64,000 nucleotides of DNA, from assembly GCF_015732185.1 (NCBI RefSeq), contig NZ_WIQM01000004.1, positions 248,001-312,000 on the forward strand. Direction: 5' to 3'. The notes beneath the pieces are model-generated. The model saw only the letters and a list, made by a program, of their open reading frames with translations, searched no databases and had not been told where the DNA came from. Made by a program: the position numbers and the translations under genes. The number at the start of each line of letters is the position of its first letter. The stretch's first letter is position 1. The stretch comes from Pectinatus haikarae (GTDB lineage Bacteria; Bacillota; Negativicutes; Selenomonadales; Selenomonadaceae). Positions 16,888 to 25,608 of the stretch are shown here, piece by piece.

Positions 16888-17769
16888 TCAAATACTATTT
16901 GCTAAGTCCTTATACATGGCAGCGTATATTTCAGGTTTAAAATCAGGTGTTTTTTCATGATCATTTTTTTGATATATACTCCTGGTAGCTTTGGATAAAT
17001 CTATAGTTGCCGTATACAGTCCTGTTTCCTGTGCATCAGGATCATTAAAATGATGTCCGCAATAATAAGCTACCTGTCCGTAAGTGCTGGATGGACCCAT
17101 GATGTTGCTGCCACCTGAAAAATCATTATACAGATCTATTCCTCCAAGATTCGCGGAGGCAATGTATATATCATTCATTATGACTGAAGCTTCTAAAGTG
17201 ATTTGGGGTTTATTGGTATTGCGGGATTTGGCAAAAGCAGTTGCATTAATATAAAGTCTGCACCCTTTAGCGGCATAATATCTTATCAGTTCTGGGAAAT
17301 TATAAGAATCGTAGCAGACGCCGCAGCCTATTCCTCCCCATGGAGTGTCTACTATAAGAGGAGTGCTGCCGTGTTTGGCCCAATTTGCTTCTTGCAGCGC
17401 CAGATGTATTTTCCGATATGCCATAACTTTTCCATTAGGCGCACATGTCACCAATGAATTATAGATATTATTTTGAAAAAGTTCCGGCATACCAAACATC
17501 ACGTAGATATTTTCTTTTTTAGCCTTTTCTGCAATTTTTTGTACTGACGGCCCTTTCATTGTTTCAGCCGCACACTTTTGCATTTTTGCGGTGCCTTTTG
17601 CAGTAGGCTCATCGTCATATCCAGTGAGACACATTTCCGGCATCACTATAAGGTCGCTGCCTTTTGCAGCCGCATGATCTATAAATTTCATCATACGTTT
17701 CAAATTAGCTTCTTTATTCCCCCATTCAGTCTGAAAAGTAACTACCGATACTGTTATAATATCAAACAA
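16888..17769 (-). CDS. Nitrilase-superfamily carbon-nitrogen hydrolase
   Basis: A 293-residue hydrolase with the Glu-Lys-Cys triad: E in LIVMPEMCLTGYD, K in YRKIHLALQE, C in GCGVCYDSYNFPE. The superfamily cleaves amides, nitriles and N-carbamoyl groups; beta-ureidopropionase and N-carbamoyl-amino-acid amidohydrolases belong to it. The start is read as TTG at 17769, seven bases after GAGAGGAG; a GTG further upstream lacks an RBS. The gene lies between the ATPase genes and the binding protein of an amide-type ABC transporter, in one operon with an M20 ureide hydrolase, so it probably acts on the imported compound or on a product of it. Confidence 0.88.
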   Translation of the reverse strand: MFDIITVSVVTFQTEWGNKEANLKRMMKFIDHAAAKGSDLIVMPEMCLTGYDDEPTAKGTAKMQKCAAETMKGPSVQKIAEKAKKENIYVMFGMPELFQNNIYNSLVTCAPNGKVMAYRKIHLALQEANWAKHGSTPLIVDTPWGGIGCGVCYDSYNFPELIRYYAAKGCRLYINATAFAKSRNTNKPQITLEASVIMNDIYIASANLGGIDLYNDFSGGSNIMGPSSTYGQVAYYCGHHFNDPDAQETGLYTATIDLSKATRSIYQKNDHEKTPDFKPEIYAAMYKDLANSI

Positions 17770-17839
17770 TGTCTCGCTCCTCTCTTTGCTGTATAGTGCC
17801 GAAATATCCACTAAAAACGGCACAAAAATTCAATGGATT

Positions 17840-18532
17840 TTATACACTCAAATATTTTACACTTATTTCATCCGTCAGTTCTTCTATTTTACCGGCTTTA
17901 ACAATGCTTCCCTTTTGAATAATGACAAATTTGCTGCCCAATTTTTTGGCGAATTTTAAATTTTGTTCTACGATAATGACCGGAATATGTTTTTCTTTAT
18001 GATATAACATCAATATATCAGATATATGCGTTACGATATTGGGCTGGATACCTTCTGTCGGTTCATCAAGCATAAGTATATCCGGTTCCCCCATCAGTGC
18101 TCTGGCTATGGCGAGCTGTTGCTGCTGTCCTCCTGAAAGCACACCGCCTTTTCGTACCATATGTTCTGTAAGAATCGGGAAATATTCCAGTATTTCACGA
18201 AGCTTTTTTTCATAGTCCACTTTATGATATAATGCACCCATTTCAAGATTTTCAGCTACCGTCAGATCGGGAAAGATTTCCCTTCCCTGCGGTACATAAG
18301 CGATGCCCTTTTGAGAGCGCCGTGCTGCAGAATATTTTGTTATATTCTGTTCTTTGAAATATAATGTGCCTTTTATTGGCAGAATTCCCATTATGCCTTT
18401 CAATAAGGTCGTTTTCCCCACTCCGTTGCGCCCAAGAATAAAGAGACGGTCGTCTTTGTTGACGGAAAAGGAAATATCTGCCACTATATTTCCTGCACCA
18501 TAGCTAACGGAAATATTTTTTACTTCCATCAT
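17840..18532 (-). CDS. ABC transporter ATPase (LivF/UrtE type)
   Basis: A 230-residue nucleotide-binding subunit. Walker A GRNGVGKTTLLKG, signature LSGGQQQQLAIARAL, Walker B ILMLDEPTEGIQPN and the switch histidine region are all present. Lacking the longer C-terminal tail and having the EGIQPN element are typical of the LivF/UrtE branch. The ATG at 18532 follows the stop of the upstream ATPase gene within a few bases, which suggests translational coupling; an ATG at 18556 that overlaps the upstream gene is possible. It pairs with the LivG-type ATPase. Confidence 0.92.
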   Translation of the reverse strand: MMEVKNISVSYGAGNIVADISFSVNKDDRLFILGRNGVGKTTLLKGIMGILPIKGTLYFKEQNITKYSAARRSQKGIAYVPQGREIFPDLTVAENLEMGALYHKVDYEKKLREILEYFPILTEHMVRKGGVLSGGQQQQLAIARALMGEPDILMLDEPTEGIQPNIVTHISDILMLYHKEKHIPVIIVEQNLKFAKKLGSKFVIIQKGSIVKAGKIEELTDEISVKYLSV

Positions 18533-18536
18533 CGTT

Positions 18537-19286
18537 TTACACCGGTCCTTCATCATCAGTTTTTAAGTATACTTTTATAACTTCAGGGTTATGCGATATT
18601 TCATCATATGTACCTTCAGCTAAAATTTTCCCTTGATTTAGAACAGTGACGGTTTTTGCTATTTGTTTGATAAAATCCATGTCATGTTCTACAACAATAA
18701 CTGTTTTATCGTGCATAATTTCTTTTATCATTTCACCTGTCTTATATGTTTCATCATCGGTCATGCCCGCTGCCGGTTCGTCAAGAGTTATAATATCAGG
18801 GTCCTGGGCTAATATCATGCCCATTTCCAACCATTGTCTTTGACCATGTGATAAAAAACATGGCAGCATTTCTTTTTGAGTGACAAGATTAATTTTTTCT
18901 AAAATATTATAAATACGTTTTTTTATCGTTGAAGTTCTGCGAAAAAAAAATGTTTGCAATAGTTTATTATGGCCTGACAGTGCCACCTCAAGATTTTCGT
19001 AAACGGTCATATTATCGAATACATTCGGCCCTTGAAATTTTCTGCCTATTTTATACTTATCCGAAATTTCATAAGGAGTTTTACCTGCCAGATTGTTTCC
19101 TTCCAAAAGTATTTCACCATCAGCGGGCTTGGTTTTTCCTGTCAGCATATCTATGACAGTGGTTTTTCCGGCACCATTTGGACCGATAATTACACGTGTT
19201 TCACCTTTTTCTATTACCATATTAATTTTGTCGACAGCTTTAAATCCATTGAATTCTGCAGTCAGGTTTTTTAATTCGAGAAACAT
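18537..19286 (-). CDS. ABC transporter ATPase (LivG/UrtD type)
   Basis: A 249-residue nucleotide-binding subunit. Walker A GPNGAGKTTVIDM, signature LSHGQRQWLEMG, Walker B IITLDEPAAGMTDDE and the H-loop VVEHDMDFIK are present. The LSHGQRQWLE form of the signature is the one seen in UrtD-type ATPases, in line with the UrtA-like binding protein downstream. It starts 3 bases after the permease gene ends and works with the LivF-type subunit. Confidence 0.93.
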   Translation of the reverse strand: MFLELKNLTAEFNGFKAVDKINMVIEKGETRVIIGPNGAGKTTVIDMLTGKTKPADGEILLEGNNLAGKTPYEISDKYKIGRKFQGPNVFDNMTVYENLEVALSGHNKLLQTFFFRRTSTIKKRIYNILEKINLVTQKEMLPCFLSHGQRQWLEMGMILAQDPDIITLDEPAAGMTDDETYKTGEMIKEIMHDKTVIVVEHDMDFIKQIAKTVTVLNQGKILAEGTYDEISHNPEVIKVYLKTDDEGPV

Positions 19287-19289
19287 GTA

Positions 19290-20372
19290 TTATACCTCCG
19301 CTTCACGATTAGTAATTTTGGTTTCCTTTTTTTCACTGCCGTGAACTCGTCGCATATATTGCCATTCTACCAGGCTTCCTATAAGCCCCTTAGGCATCAG
19401 CATAACAATCAGCAGCAGACATATTCCCAAAATGATCTGCCACATTCCGCCGAAAATGCCCGATAAGGTATTTTGTAAAAAATTTACCAGCAGTGCACCA
19501 ACCATAGCGCCTGTAAAATTTCCTCTGCCGCCGACAGCCAGCCAAATTATCACCATCGTGGAAAACATGACACCTGAACTGTCTATTGATACGAAGGAGG
19601 CTATGGGAACATACAACATTCCTGCATAACCTGCCACAGCTGCGGAAATTGCAAAAGTAACAGTCTTGAATACGGCAGGGTCATAACTGAGAAATTGTAC
19701 TCGAGGTTCATTGTCCCGGATAGCATGGATAATTTGGCCAAAACGTATTTTATGGAGCCAGAGACAAAATAAATAGATAAAAATCAGTGAAATAAATGCT
19801 ATATAGTACCAGTCAATAATAGTGATTTTACTGCCGAAAAGCCGCAGGGTCATAACACCTGTAGCTATACCATTAATGCCGCTGGCACCGCCGGTGTATG
19901 TCTGCTGATTGACTATGAATAGTTCAAAAAGGGCTACAAATGCCAATGTAATTATATTGTAAAATACACCTTTTATTTGACTTTTGAATATAAAATAACC
20001 CAGCAGCAGCGCTATAATTATGGGAACAGCCACACTGAGAATTATGGCTGAGGCAGGATTTTGTAAAGGAGCAAAAAACCATGGAAGCTCTGTTATGCCA
20101 CCAAATGACATAAATGCAGGGAGACCTTTTTGTATAGCCATTGATATGCCGAAGATGTAACTTCCTATGCCAAAGAATATTGCAAAACCAAGATTCATAA
20201 GCCCAGCTTCCCCCCAAAGTATATCAAGGCCCAATGCAAGGATAATATATGTAATAAACTTCCCGAAAATTTGCACACTGTATAAAGATGATACAAAAGG
20301 AATAATCAACAGCATTATGAAAATTGCCAGAGCTATATATTTATCAACAGTAATATTTTTTAACTTACTCAT
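19290..20372 (-). CDS. ABC transporter permease (LivM/UrtC type)
   Basis: A 360-residue inner-membrane permease with about nine hydrophobic helices. The family motif is seen in ILALGLDILWGEAGLMNLGFAIFFGIGSY and in AISAAVAGYAGMLYVP followed by FVSIDSSGVMFSTMVIIWLAVGGRGNFTGAMVGA, as in UrtC/LivM. The C-terminal tail is charged and cytoplasmic. It forms the channel with the LivH/UrtB-type permease encoded 12 bases upstream. Confidence 0.92.
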   Translation of the reverse strand: MSKLKNITVDKYIALAIFIMLLIIPFVSSLYSVQIFGKFITYIILALGLDILWGEAGLMNLGFAIFFGIGSYIFGISMAIQKGLPAFMSFGGITELPWFFAPLQNPASAIILSVAVPIIIALLLGYFIFKSQIKGVFYNIITLAFVALFELFIVNQQTYTGGASGINGIATGVMTLRLFGSKITIIDWYYIAFISLIFIYLFCLWLHKIRFGQIIHAIRDNEPRVQFLSYDPAVFKTVTFAISAAVAGYAGMLYVPIASFVSIDSSGVMFSTMVIIWLAVGGRGNFTGAMVGALLVNFLQNTLSGIFGGMWQIILGICLLLIVMLMPKGLIGSLVEWQYMRRVHGSEKKETKITNREAEV

Positions 20373-20384
20373 TATTCTTTCTCC

Positions 20385-21248
20385 TCAACGTTTATCCTTG
20401 GCAAAAAACAGTCCCTGCGGTTTGAAACGTATAATGATGATTATTATTATGAAAATCAGCAGTTTAGCTGTTATTTCACTCATATATCCAGCCATTACAG
20501 TTGAAGATTCACTGATAACGAAGGAACCTAAAAAACTGCCAAATATGGAATTCAATCCTCCAAGAACAACAACAAGGAAACTATCGACGATATAAGATAA
20601 TCCCATATCCGGTGTCACACTTTTAATAGGAGCTATCAGCGCTCCGGCAATACCGGCTAACATGCTGCCATAGGTAAATGTTATATTATCTATTTTTTGC
20701 GAATCGACTCCCAGACATTGCACCATAGTACGGTTTTGCACATTGGCTCTGATCTGCATGCCAAATTTTGTTTTGGTCAGCATTAGCATTGTTCCTGCTA
20801 ATATCAAAATGGATACAACAATTAAAAGGAGATTATATATGGGAATAACTATGTTTCCCATATTCAAAGCGGCATTTATAGGAAGTGCCATCAACTGATC
20901 TTCCGGGCCGAAGATAGAACGTATGGTCTGCTGAAAGATATAACTTAAAGCGAAAGTAGCCAATAGTGTTTCGGCCACTCTGCCGTATAATCGTCTGATG
21001 ATGAATTTCTCGGTAATTGCACCGATGATTCCTGTAAAAACCGCCGCTGTCAGAACAGCGATTATAAAAGGAAAATGAAATTGATTTATAGAGACACAGG
21101 CACTGTAAGCTCCCAGCATGATGAATTCTCCATGTGCCATATTAACTACATCCAAAAGGCCGAATATAATTACTAGACCACTGGCCGCTAAAAATAAAAC
21201 AGCCGTATTTGTAAGTCCGTTTATTATCTGTGATACTAACAGCTCCAT
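20385..21248 (-). CDS. ABC transporter permease (LivH/UrtB type)
   Basis: A 287-residue inner-membrane permease. Motifs are AASGLVIIFGLLDVVNMAHGEFIMLGAY near the N terminus, GITEKFIIRRLYGR-like coupling region, and ANVQNRTMVQCLGVDSQKIDN ahead of the last helices, all typical of LivH/UrtB. It follows the M20 hydrolase gene by 77 bases and is the first transporter gene in the operon. Confidence 0.92.
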   Translation of the reverse strand: MELLVSQIINGLTNTAVLFLAASGLVIIFGLLDVVNMAHGEFIMLGAYSACVSINQFHFPFIIAVLTAAVFTGIIGAITEKFIIRRLYGRVAETLLATFALSYIFQQTIRSIFGPEDQLMALPINAALNMGNIVIPIYNLLLIVVSILILAGTMLMLTKTKFGMQIRANVQNRTMVQCLGVDSQKIDNITFTYGSMLAGIAGALIAPIKSVTPDMGLSYIVDSFLVVVLGGLNSIFGSFLGSFVISESSTVMAGYMSEITAKLLIFIIIIIIIRFKPQGLFFAKDKR

Positions 21249-21325
21249 TGTCTGTTCCCTCCCAAATTGCCAACTGCCGTAAGCAGCCGTCTTGATCGAT
21301 GAGAATAATTGGAATAAAAATATTC

Positions 21326-22564
21326 TTATTCGTTGATCGTTTTTTCTGTAAGACGCAGGAATGCAGCTATGGCTGTCTCCAAATCTTTATCAGGAGTATT
21401 CTCTTCCTTGCAGTGTGATAATCCGCTTGCAGACATAGTAAACATCATAATGGATGGCAATATTTTAGCCATTTCGGCAGCATCATGAAGTGGACCTGAA
21501 AAAATAGATGTAGCTTCTCCTGTTTCTTCTTTTACCGCTTCCCTGCACAATTCGGTCAAGTGTGTATCAAAAATTGTTGGAGGAATGCTCCAGACAGGCT
21601 CAAATACTACGTCTACTTTATTATCAGCAGCTGCCTTCATACAAGCGATTCGCGCTTCTTCATAAATTTTTTCGAGTATGTTTGCATCTATTGAACGTTG
21701 GTCAAGTGATATCATGCATTCTCCGGGAAAGATAGTAACTATATCCGGGAAAACTTTTACTTTTCCCACTGTACAGTAGGCATTGTGCTTAAGTCCTATT
21801 TCACGAAAAGCCAAGGATGCCTGCGCAGCTGCCAAAAATGCATCGCGGCGCATAGAAATCGGTGCACCGGAATGCGCCGGCTGGCCTTTGAAGGTAATAT
21901 ACTGACGTTCACATCCTGTGATTCCGTAAACACAAGCTGCTGATTTTCCCTGACTCTCCAATACGGGAGCCTGTTCAATATGCAGTTCTAAATAACTTTT
22001 GATATGTTTGTCCATGAATTCCTTACGTGCATTAGGAAAAGCTTCAATATTTAAATTATATCTTTTCAGTGCATCGGTAAATGCTATACCGTTATTATCT
22101 TTAAGCTTTGCTGCTTCATTTATATCGAGTGCACCGCTCACTGCTGAAGAACCTATACAGCTTCTACCGAATCGTGCACCCTCTTCATCGGCCCAGCTGA
22201 CAACATACAACGTCTTTTTGGGTTTTTTGCCATTTTTGCCATAACGTTTTATTCCACCCATGCCTGCTACTACACCTAGAGCACCATCAAGCCATCCACC
22301 GTTTGGGACACAATCCAAGTGGCTGCCGATCAGTATCGCTTCGTTTATTTCTCCTTGTATTTTTGCCCAAACATTATTGGCTGAATCAACACTTATTTCA
22401 GCACCTTCAAGTTTCATTTTCTTCTTGAACCAATCCTGTGCTTTATCCCATGTTGGTGTCCATGCAACCCGATGCGCACCATCTGCATCTGAAGTCAATG
22501 ATGCCAATTCCCGCAGGTCTTTTATGACGTCTTTTGCCGAATCTTTCCATGCTGGCTGTGTCAT
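21326..22564 (-). CDS. Zinc-dependent M20-family ureide / N-carbamoyl-amino-acid hydrolase
   Basis: A 412-residue amidohydrolase of the allantoate amidohydrolase, N-carbamoyl-L-amino-acid hydrolase and bacterial beta-ureidopropionase group. The bimetal ligands are all visible: H in LIGSHLDCVPNGG, D in WLDGALGVVAG, E in SWADEEGARFGRS, H in YLELHIEQAPVLE and H in SGLSHCKEEN. These enzymes release ammonia and CO2 from a carbamoyl or ureido group. The exact substrate cannot be read from sequence. It is the first gene of the operon that continues into an amide-type ABC transporter, so the substrate is probably imported. The hairpin upstream belongs to the aminotransferase gene. Confidence 0.9.
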   Translation of the reverse strand: MTQPAWKDSAKDVIKDLRELASLTSDADGAHRVAWTPTWDKAQDWFKKKMKLEGAEISVDSANNVWAKIQGEINEAILIGSHLDCVPNGGWLDGALGVVAGMGGIKRYGKNGKKPKKTLYVVSWADEEGARFGRSCIGSSAVSGALDINEAAKLKDNNGIAFTDALKRYNLNIEAFPNARKEFMDKHIKSYLELHIEQAPVLESQGKSAACVYGITGCERQYITFKGQPAHSGAPISMRRDAFLAAAQASLAFREIGLKHNAYCTVGKVKVFPDIVTIFPGECMISLDQRSIDANILEKIYEEARIACMKAAADNKVDVVFEPVWSIPPTIFDTHLTELCREAVKEETGEATSIFSGPLHDAAEMAKILPSIMMFTMSASGLSHCKEENTPDKDLETAIAAFLRLTEKTINE

Positions 22565-22589
22565 TTTTGTCTTATCTCTCCTTATAAAA

Positions 22590-22626
22590 AAAGATGCCTA
22601 TCCGATAAAATCGAATAAGCATCTTT
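22590..22626 (-). terminator. Intrinsic terminator after the aminotransferase
   Basis: A 17-bp stem AAAGATGCTTATTCGAT / ATCGGATAGGCATCTTT with two wobbles is followed on the minus strand by TTTTTT. It separates the aminotransferase transcript from the hydrolase/ABC operon. Confidence 0.85.
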
Positions 22627-22735
22627 GCTCAACACTGATTTAATTACAGGTCATAGTATACTAAATATTTTTCTTATTGTATATGTATAAAACTAACAAA
22701 AAGGACTGAGTGGATTTGTTAAGTATGACATTAGC

Positions 22736-24064
22736 CTACATATACTGCGCATCGACCCATGAAAGGACAGCATCCATTTTTTGCATTTCTTCTTCGAGCT
22801 GGACCTCGGTTATGATCAGCGGAGGAGCCACGAGAAGCATATTTTCATGGGAGTAGGTCATGAAAAATTTCTTTTTCAGCTGACCGATGATTGATGCCAT
22901 GATGCCTTTAGGATCAGTTCCGTAGTCGACAAGCGGTTTTCTCGTCATCTTGTCCTTTACAAGCTCAATAGCTGAAAAAAGACCTATATAACGGACATCA
23001 CCCACGCAGGGATGTTTTTCTTTCAGATTCTCCAAAATAGTGCCCAGGACTTTACCGACCTTTTGAACATTGTCAAGCACATGATGCTCTTGATAGTACT
23101 GGACGCAGGCGACACCTGCGGCACAAGACAGAGGATGTCCGCTGTAAGTGAGTCCGCAAGAAAGAAAATGTTCATCGAAATATTCGGCAATACGACTGGA
23201 TATCCCCACTCCGCCCAACTGTGTATAGCCGCAGGTAACTCCTTTGGCAAAAGTGACAAGATCAGGTTTTATGCCCCAGTGTTCAAACGCAAACATTTTT
23301 CCTGTTCTGCCAAAACCTGCCATAACTTCATCACATATCATCATGATACCAAATTCATCGCAGATCGCCCGCACACCCTGTAAATATCCATCAGGCGGTA
23401 TTATAACACCATTTGATCCGGTGATCGTTTCCATAACTATAGCTGCGACATCATTGGGGTTTTCGTAGATTATTTGTTCACGCAGTTTACTTACGTAAAA
23501 ATCAGCGGCTTCTTTTGATGAAGCAAATTTGATTTTTTCCTGATAGACATACGGATCAAAAAATTTTACAAAACCGGGTATACCCGGCTCAAGAGGATAG
23601 CGGCGCGGTTCACCGGTAAGATTGCCTGCACCAAAAGATGAGCCGTGATAACTGCGGTAACGGCTGAATATCTTTTTCCGGCCCGTATATAGTCTGGCTA
23701 TTTTTATAGCGTTTTCATTTGCGTCAGCTCCGGCGTTAGTAAAAAAGATTTTACCAAAATTATCGGGCAGCAATTTTACAATCATTTCTGCCAAATCAGC
23801 CCTGCTCTTTACAGCTATAGCAGGAGATAAAAAACAAAATTCATCGGCCTGTTTTTTTATAGCAGCAGCTATTTCCCGATTCCCATGTCCAAGATTCATA
23901 TTTACAAGTTGAGAGGACATATCCGTATAGCGGTTACCCTCATAATCCCAATAATATATATTATCGCTTTTTTCCGCGACCACAGGATTGAGATTTCCCT
24001 GTTTGGACCACGACTGAATACTATAGCGCAATGACTTTTTTTTGATTTCTTCCGATATAGACAT
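22736..24064 (-). CDS. Class III omega-aminotransferase
   Basis: A 442-residue PLP enzyme. The PLP lysine lies in VTFAKGVTCGYTQLGG, the cofactor aspartate in MMICDEVMAGFGRTG, and the phosphate-binding region in FTNAGADANENAIKIAR. Family members move the amino group of beta-alanine, GABA or similar omega-amines, usually to pyruvate. The neighbouring carbamoyl hydrolase, which can release beta-alanine from N-carbamoyl-beta-alanine, makes beta-alanine:pyruvate transamination to malonate semialdehyde a plausible role. The gene has its own terminator and lies just downstream of pucR. Confidence 0.88.
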   Translation of the reverse strand: MSISEEIKKKSLRYSIQSWSKQGNLNPVVAEKSDNIYYWDYEGNRYTDMSSQLVNMNLGHGNREIAAAIKKQADEFCFLSPAIAVKSRADLAEMIVKLLPDNFGKIFFTNAGADANENAIKIARLYTGRKKIFSRYRSYHGSSFGAGNLTGEPRRYPLEPGIPGFVKFFDPYVYQEKIKFASSKEAADFYVSKLREQIIYENPNDVAAIVMETITGSNGVIIPPDGYLQGVRAICDEFGIMMICDEVMAGFGRTGKMFAFEHWGIKPDLVTFAKGVTCGYTQLGGVGISSRIAEYFDEHFLSCGLTYSGHPLSCAAGVACVQYYQEHHVLDNVQKVGKVLGTILENLKEKHPCVGDVRYIGLFSAIELVKDKMTRKPLVDYGTDPKGIMASIIGQLKKKFFMTYSHENMLLVAPPLIITEVQLEEEMQKMDAVLSWVDAQYM

Positions 24065-24243
24065 TTATATTCCTCCCCAAAATTGGCAAACAAAAAAAGC
24101 TGCACAAGAAAGATATCCTGCCGCAAGCTTCATTGCTTTGTTTATAAGACTTTAACGTGCTTAAGTTTACGCCATTCCAGCGGGGATTGTCTATGTGGCC
24201 TTTATACAAAAAAACGCTGCCCCATTTATTCAAACTGCATAAG

Positions 24244-25416
24244 TCATTGAATAAAATTAAGAAAAGTTTTCATTTTAAATGCTATGCGAAAGTTGAGTCT
24301 TGTTTCAGAATCGTCCATGCGGCAGCCTGTTATTTCTTCTATCCTTTTCAAGCGGTAAGTAAGGGTGTTGCGATGGATGAAAAGTCTTTTTATCGTTGCC
24401 GCAGCATCTTCATTTTCTTCCAGATAGATTTCAAGAGTTCTTGTGAATTCGGAACTGTTTTTTTTATCATATCGCAAAAGATCGCCCAATACTTCTTCAT
24501 AATAATTTTTTATAAAAACGGCATCGTCGATATAATAAAACAGGCGGAAAATATTTGTATCCTTATATGCGACATATGTCCGATCACTGCTTTTTTTAGC
24601 TATATTAAGAGCAAAATGCGCCTCTTTATGACTTTTGCGCATATCAGAAAAGTCCTGATATGATCCGCCAATGCCAATAAATACATTAAGGGAAAATCTG
24701 TTAAATAACTTTTCATGCAGAGCAGAAGGAAATTGCCGGGATTTGCTGTATTCTCCTATGATAAATGCAGCTTCATTGCCATTCCATGTAAAAAAGCACG
24801 GCTGCCCATATTCCGCAGTTATTTCCTGAAAAAGAACCGACAGCTTTTCTTCCGGCTCATCAATACAATCCAACTGGTTTGTTTTAAATTCTACCAGCAT
24901 GACCTGCTTTACACCCTGCAATTTATGATCGTCAAATAAAGCTGTGTCAAATATTTTCTCTCCGGTACCGGTATCAGAAAAAAGCATCTTTTTTACGAGT
25001 CCCTGAACATTTTTATATTTTGAACGCTCTGCCAATATGAGTTCGCCTATCTTGCGTGTCATATTGCCAAGTTTTATATCCCATGGCACGGAAAAGACAG
25101 GGATTTTCACCATATTTGCATAGTCTATAACATCTTTGGGGATGTTGTGAATATACCGTCCTGTATTGATGATAAGCCCTGCGCCATGCTTTTCATATAT
25201 TCCTTTAAGCATTGCCAGTATTTTTTTATCATCAGAACCTATTGATATTCCTGTCATCAGCACCAATTCATTATTCTGCAAAAATTGTATTTCTTCTACT
25301 CCTTCTATGGCGTGAAACCAGCGAATTACACGGTCAAGTCCTTCGCTGCCGCCGCTTAAGCTTATTTTGCGATCAAGAAAGGAAAGACTTAACAATTTTC
25401 TGCAAGTAATAGGCAT
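24244..25416 (-). CDS. PucR-family transcriptional regulator
   Basis: A 390-residue regulator. The N-terminal PucR domain (about 1-120) shows VIRWFHAIEGVEEIQFL and the ELVLMTGISIG motif. The middle has a GGDEF-like degenerate region, and the C terminus has the PucR helix-turn-helix LEIYLEENEDAAATIKRLFIHRNTLTYRLKRIEEITG. The family is known from control of purine and ureide catabolism and of related nitrogen pathways. The ATG at 25416 lies 7 bases after GGGAGGAGG. The gene is divergent from the iron alcohol dehydrogenase and upstream of the aminotransferase, so it probably controls one or both and possibly the ABC operon. Confidence 0.9.
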   Translation of the reverse strand: MPITCRKLLSLSFLDRKISLSGGSEGLDRVIRWFHAIEGVEEIQFLQNNELVLMTGISIGSDDKKILAMLKGIYEKHGAGLIINTGRYIHNIPKDVIDYANMVKIPVFSVPWDIKLGNMTRKIGELILAERSKYKNVQGLVKKMLFSDTGTGEKIFDTALFDDHKLQGVKQVMLVEFKTNQLDCIDEPEEKLSVLFQEITAEYGQPCFFTWNGNEAAFIIGEYSKSRQFPSALHEKLFNRFSLNVFIGIGGSYQDFSDMRKSHKEAHFALNIAKKSSDRTYVAYKDTNIFRLFYYIDDAVFIKNYYEEVLGDLLRYDKKNSSEFTRTLEIYLEENEDAAATIKRLFIHRNTLTYRLKRIEEITGCRMDDSETRLNFRIAFKMKTFLNFIQ

Positions 25417-25548
25417 GAGAATTCCTCCTCCCACTTAAAATTTTACCACATGTATATATTTTTTTCTTGTTTTTTTTATATCCATAGTGCATTTTAACGA
25501 AAATAGACTATGGTATTTGGCAAAAGTTACAGATATATTCAATATCTA

Positions 25549-25576
25549 TTGACATTAAATATATACCATTTATACT
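25549..25576 (+). promoter_or_regulatory. Promoter of the iron alcohol dehydrogenase
   Basis: TTGACA (25549-25554) is 16 bp from TATACT (25571-25576), 33 bases before the ATG. Confidence 0.7.
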
Positions 25577-25608
25577 TAGTGGCAAATTCGAAAAAAGAGG
25601 TCATTTTA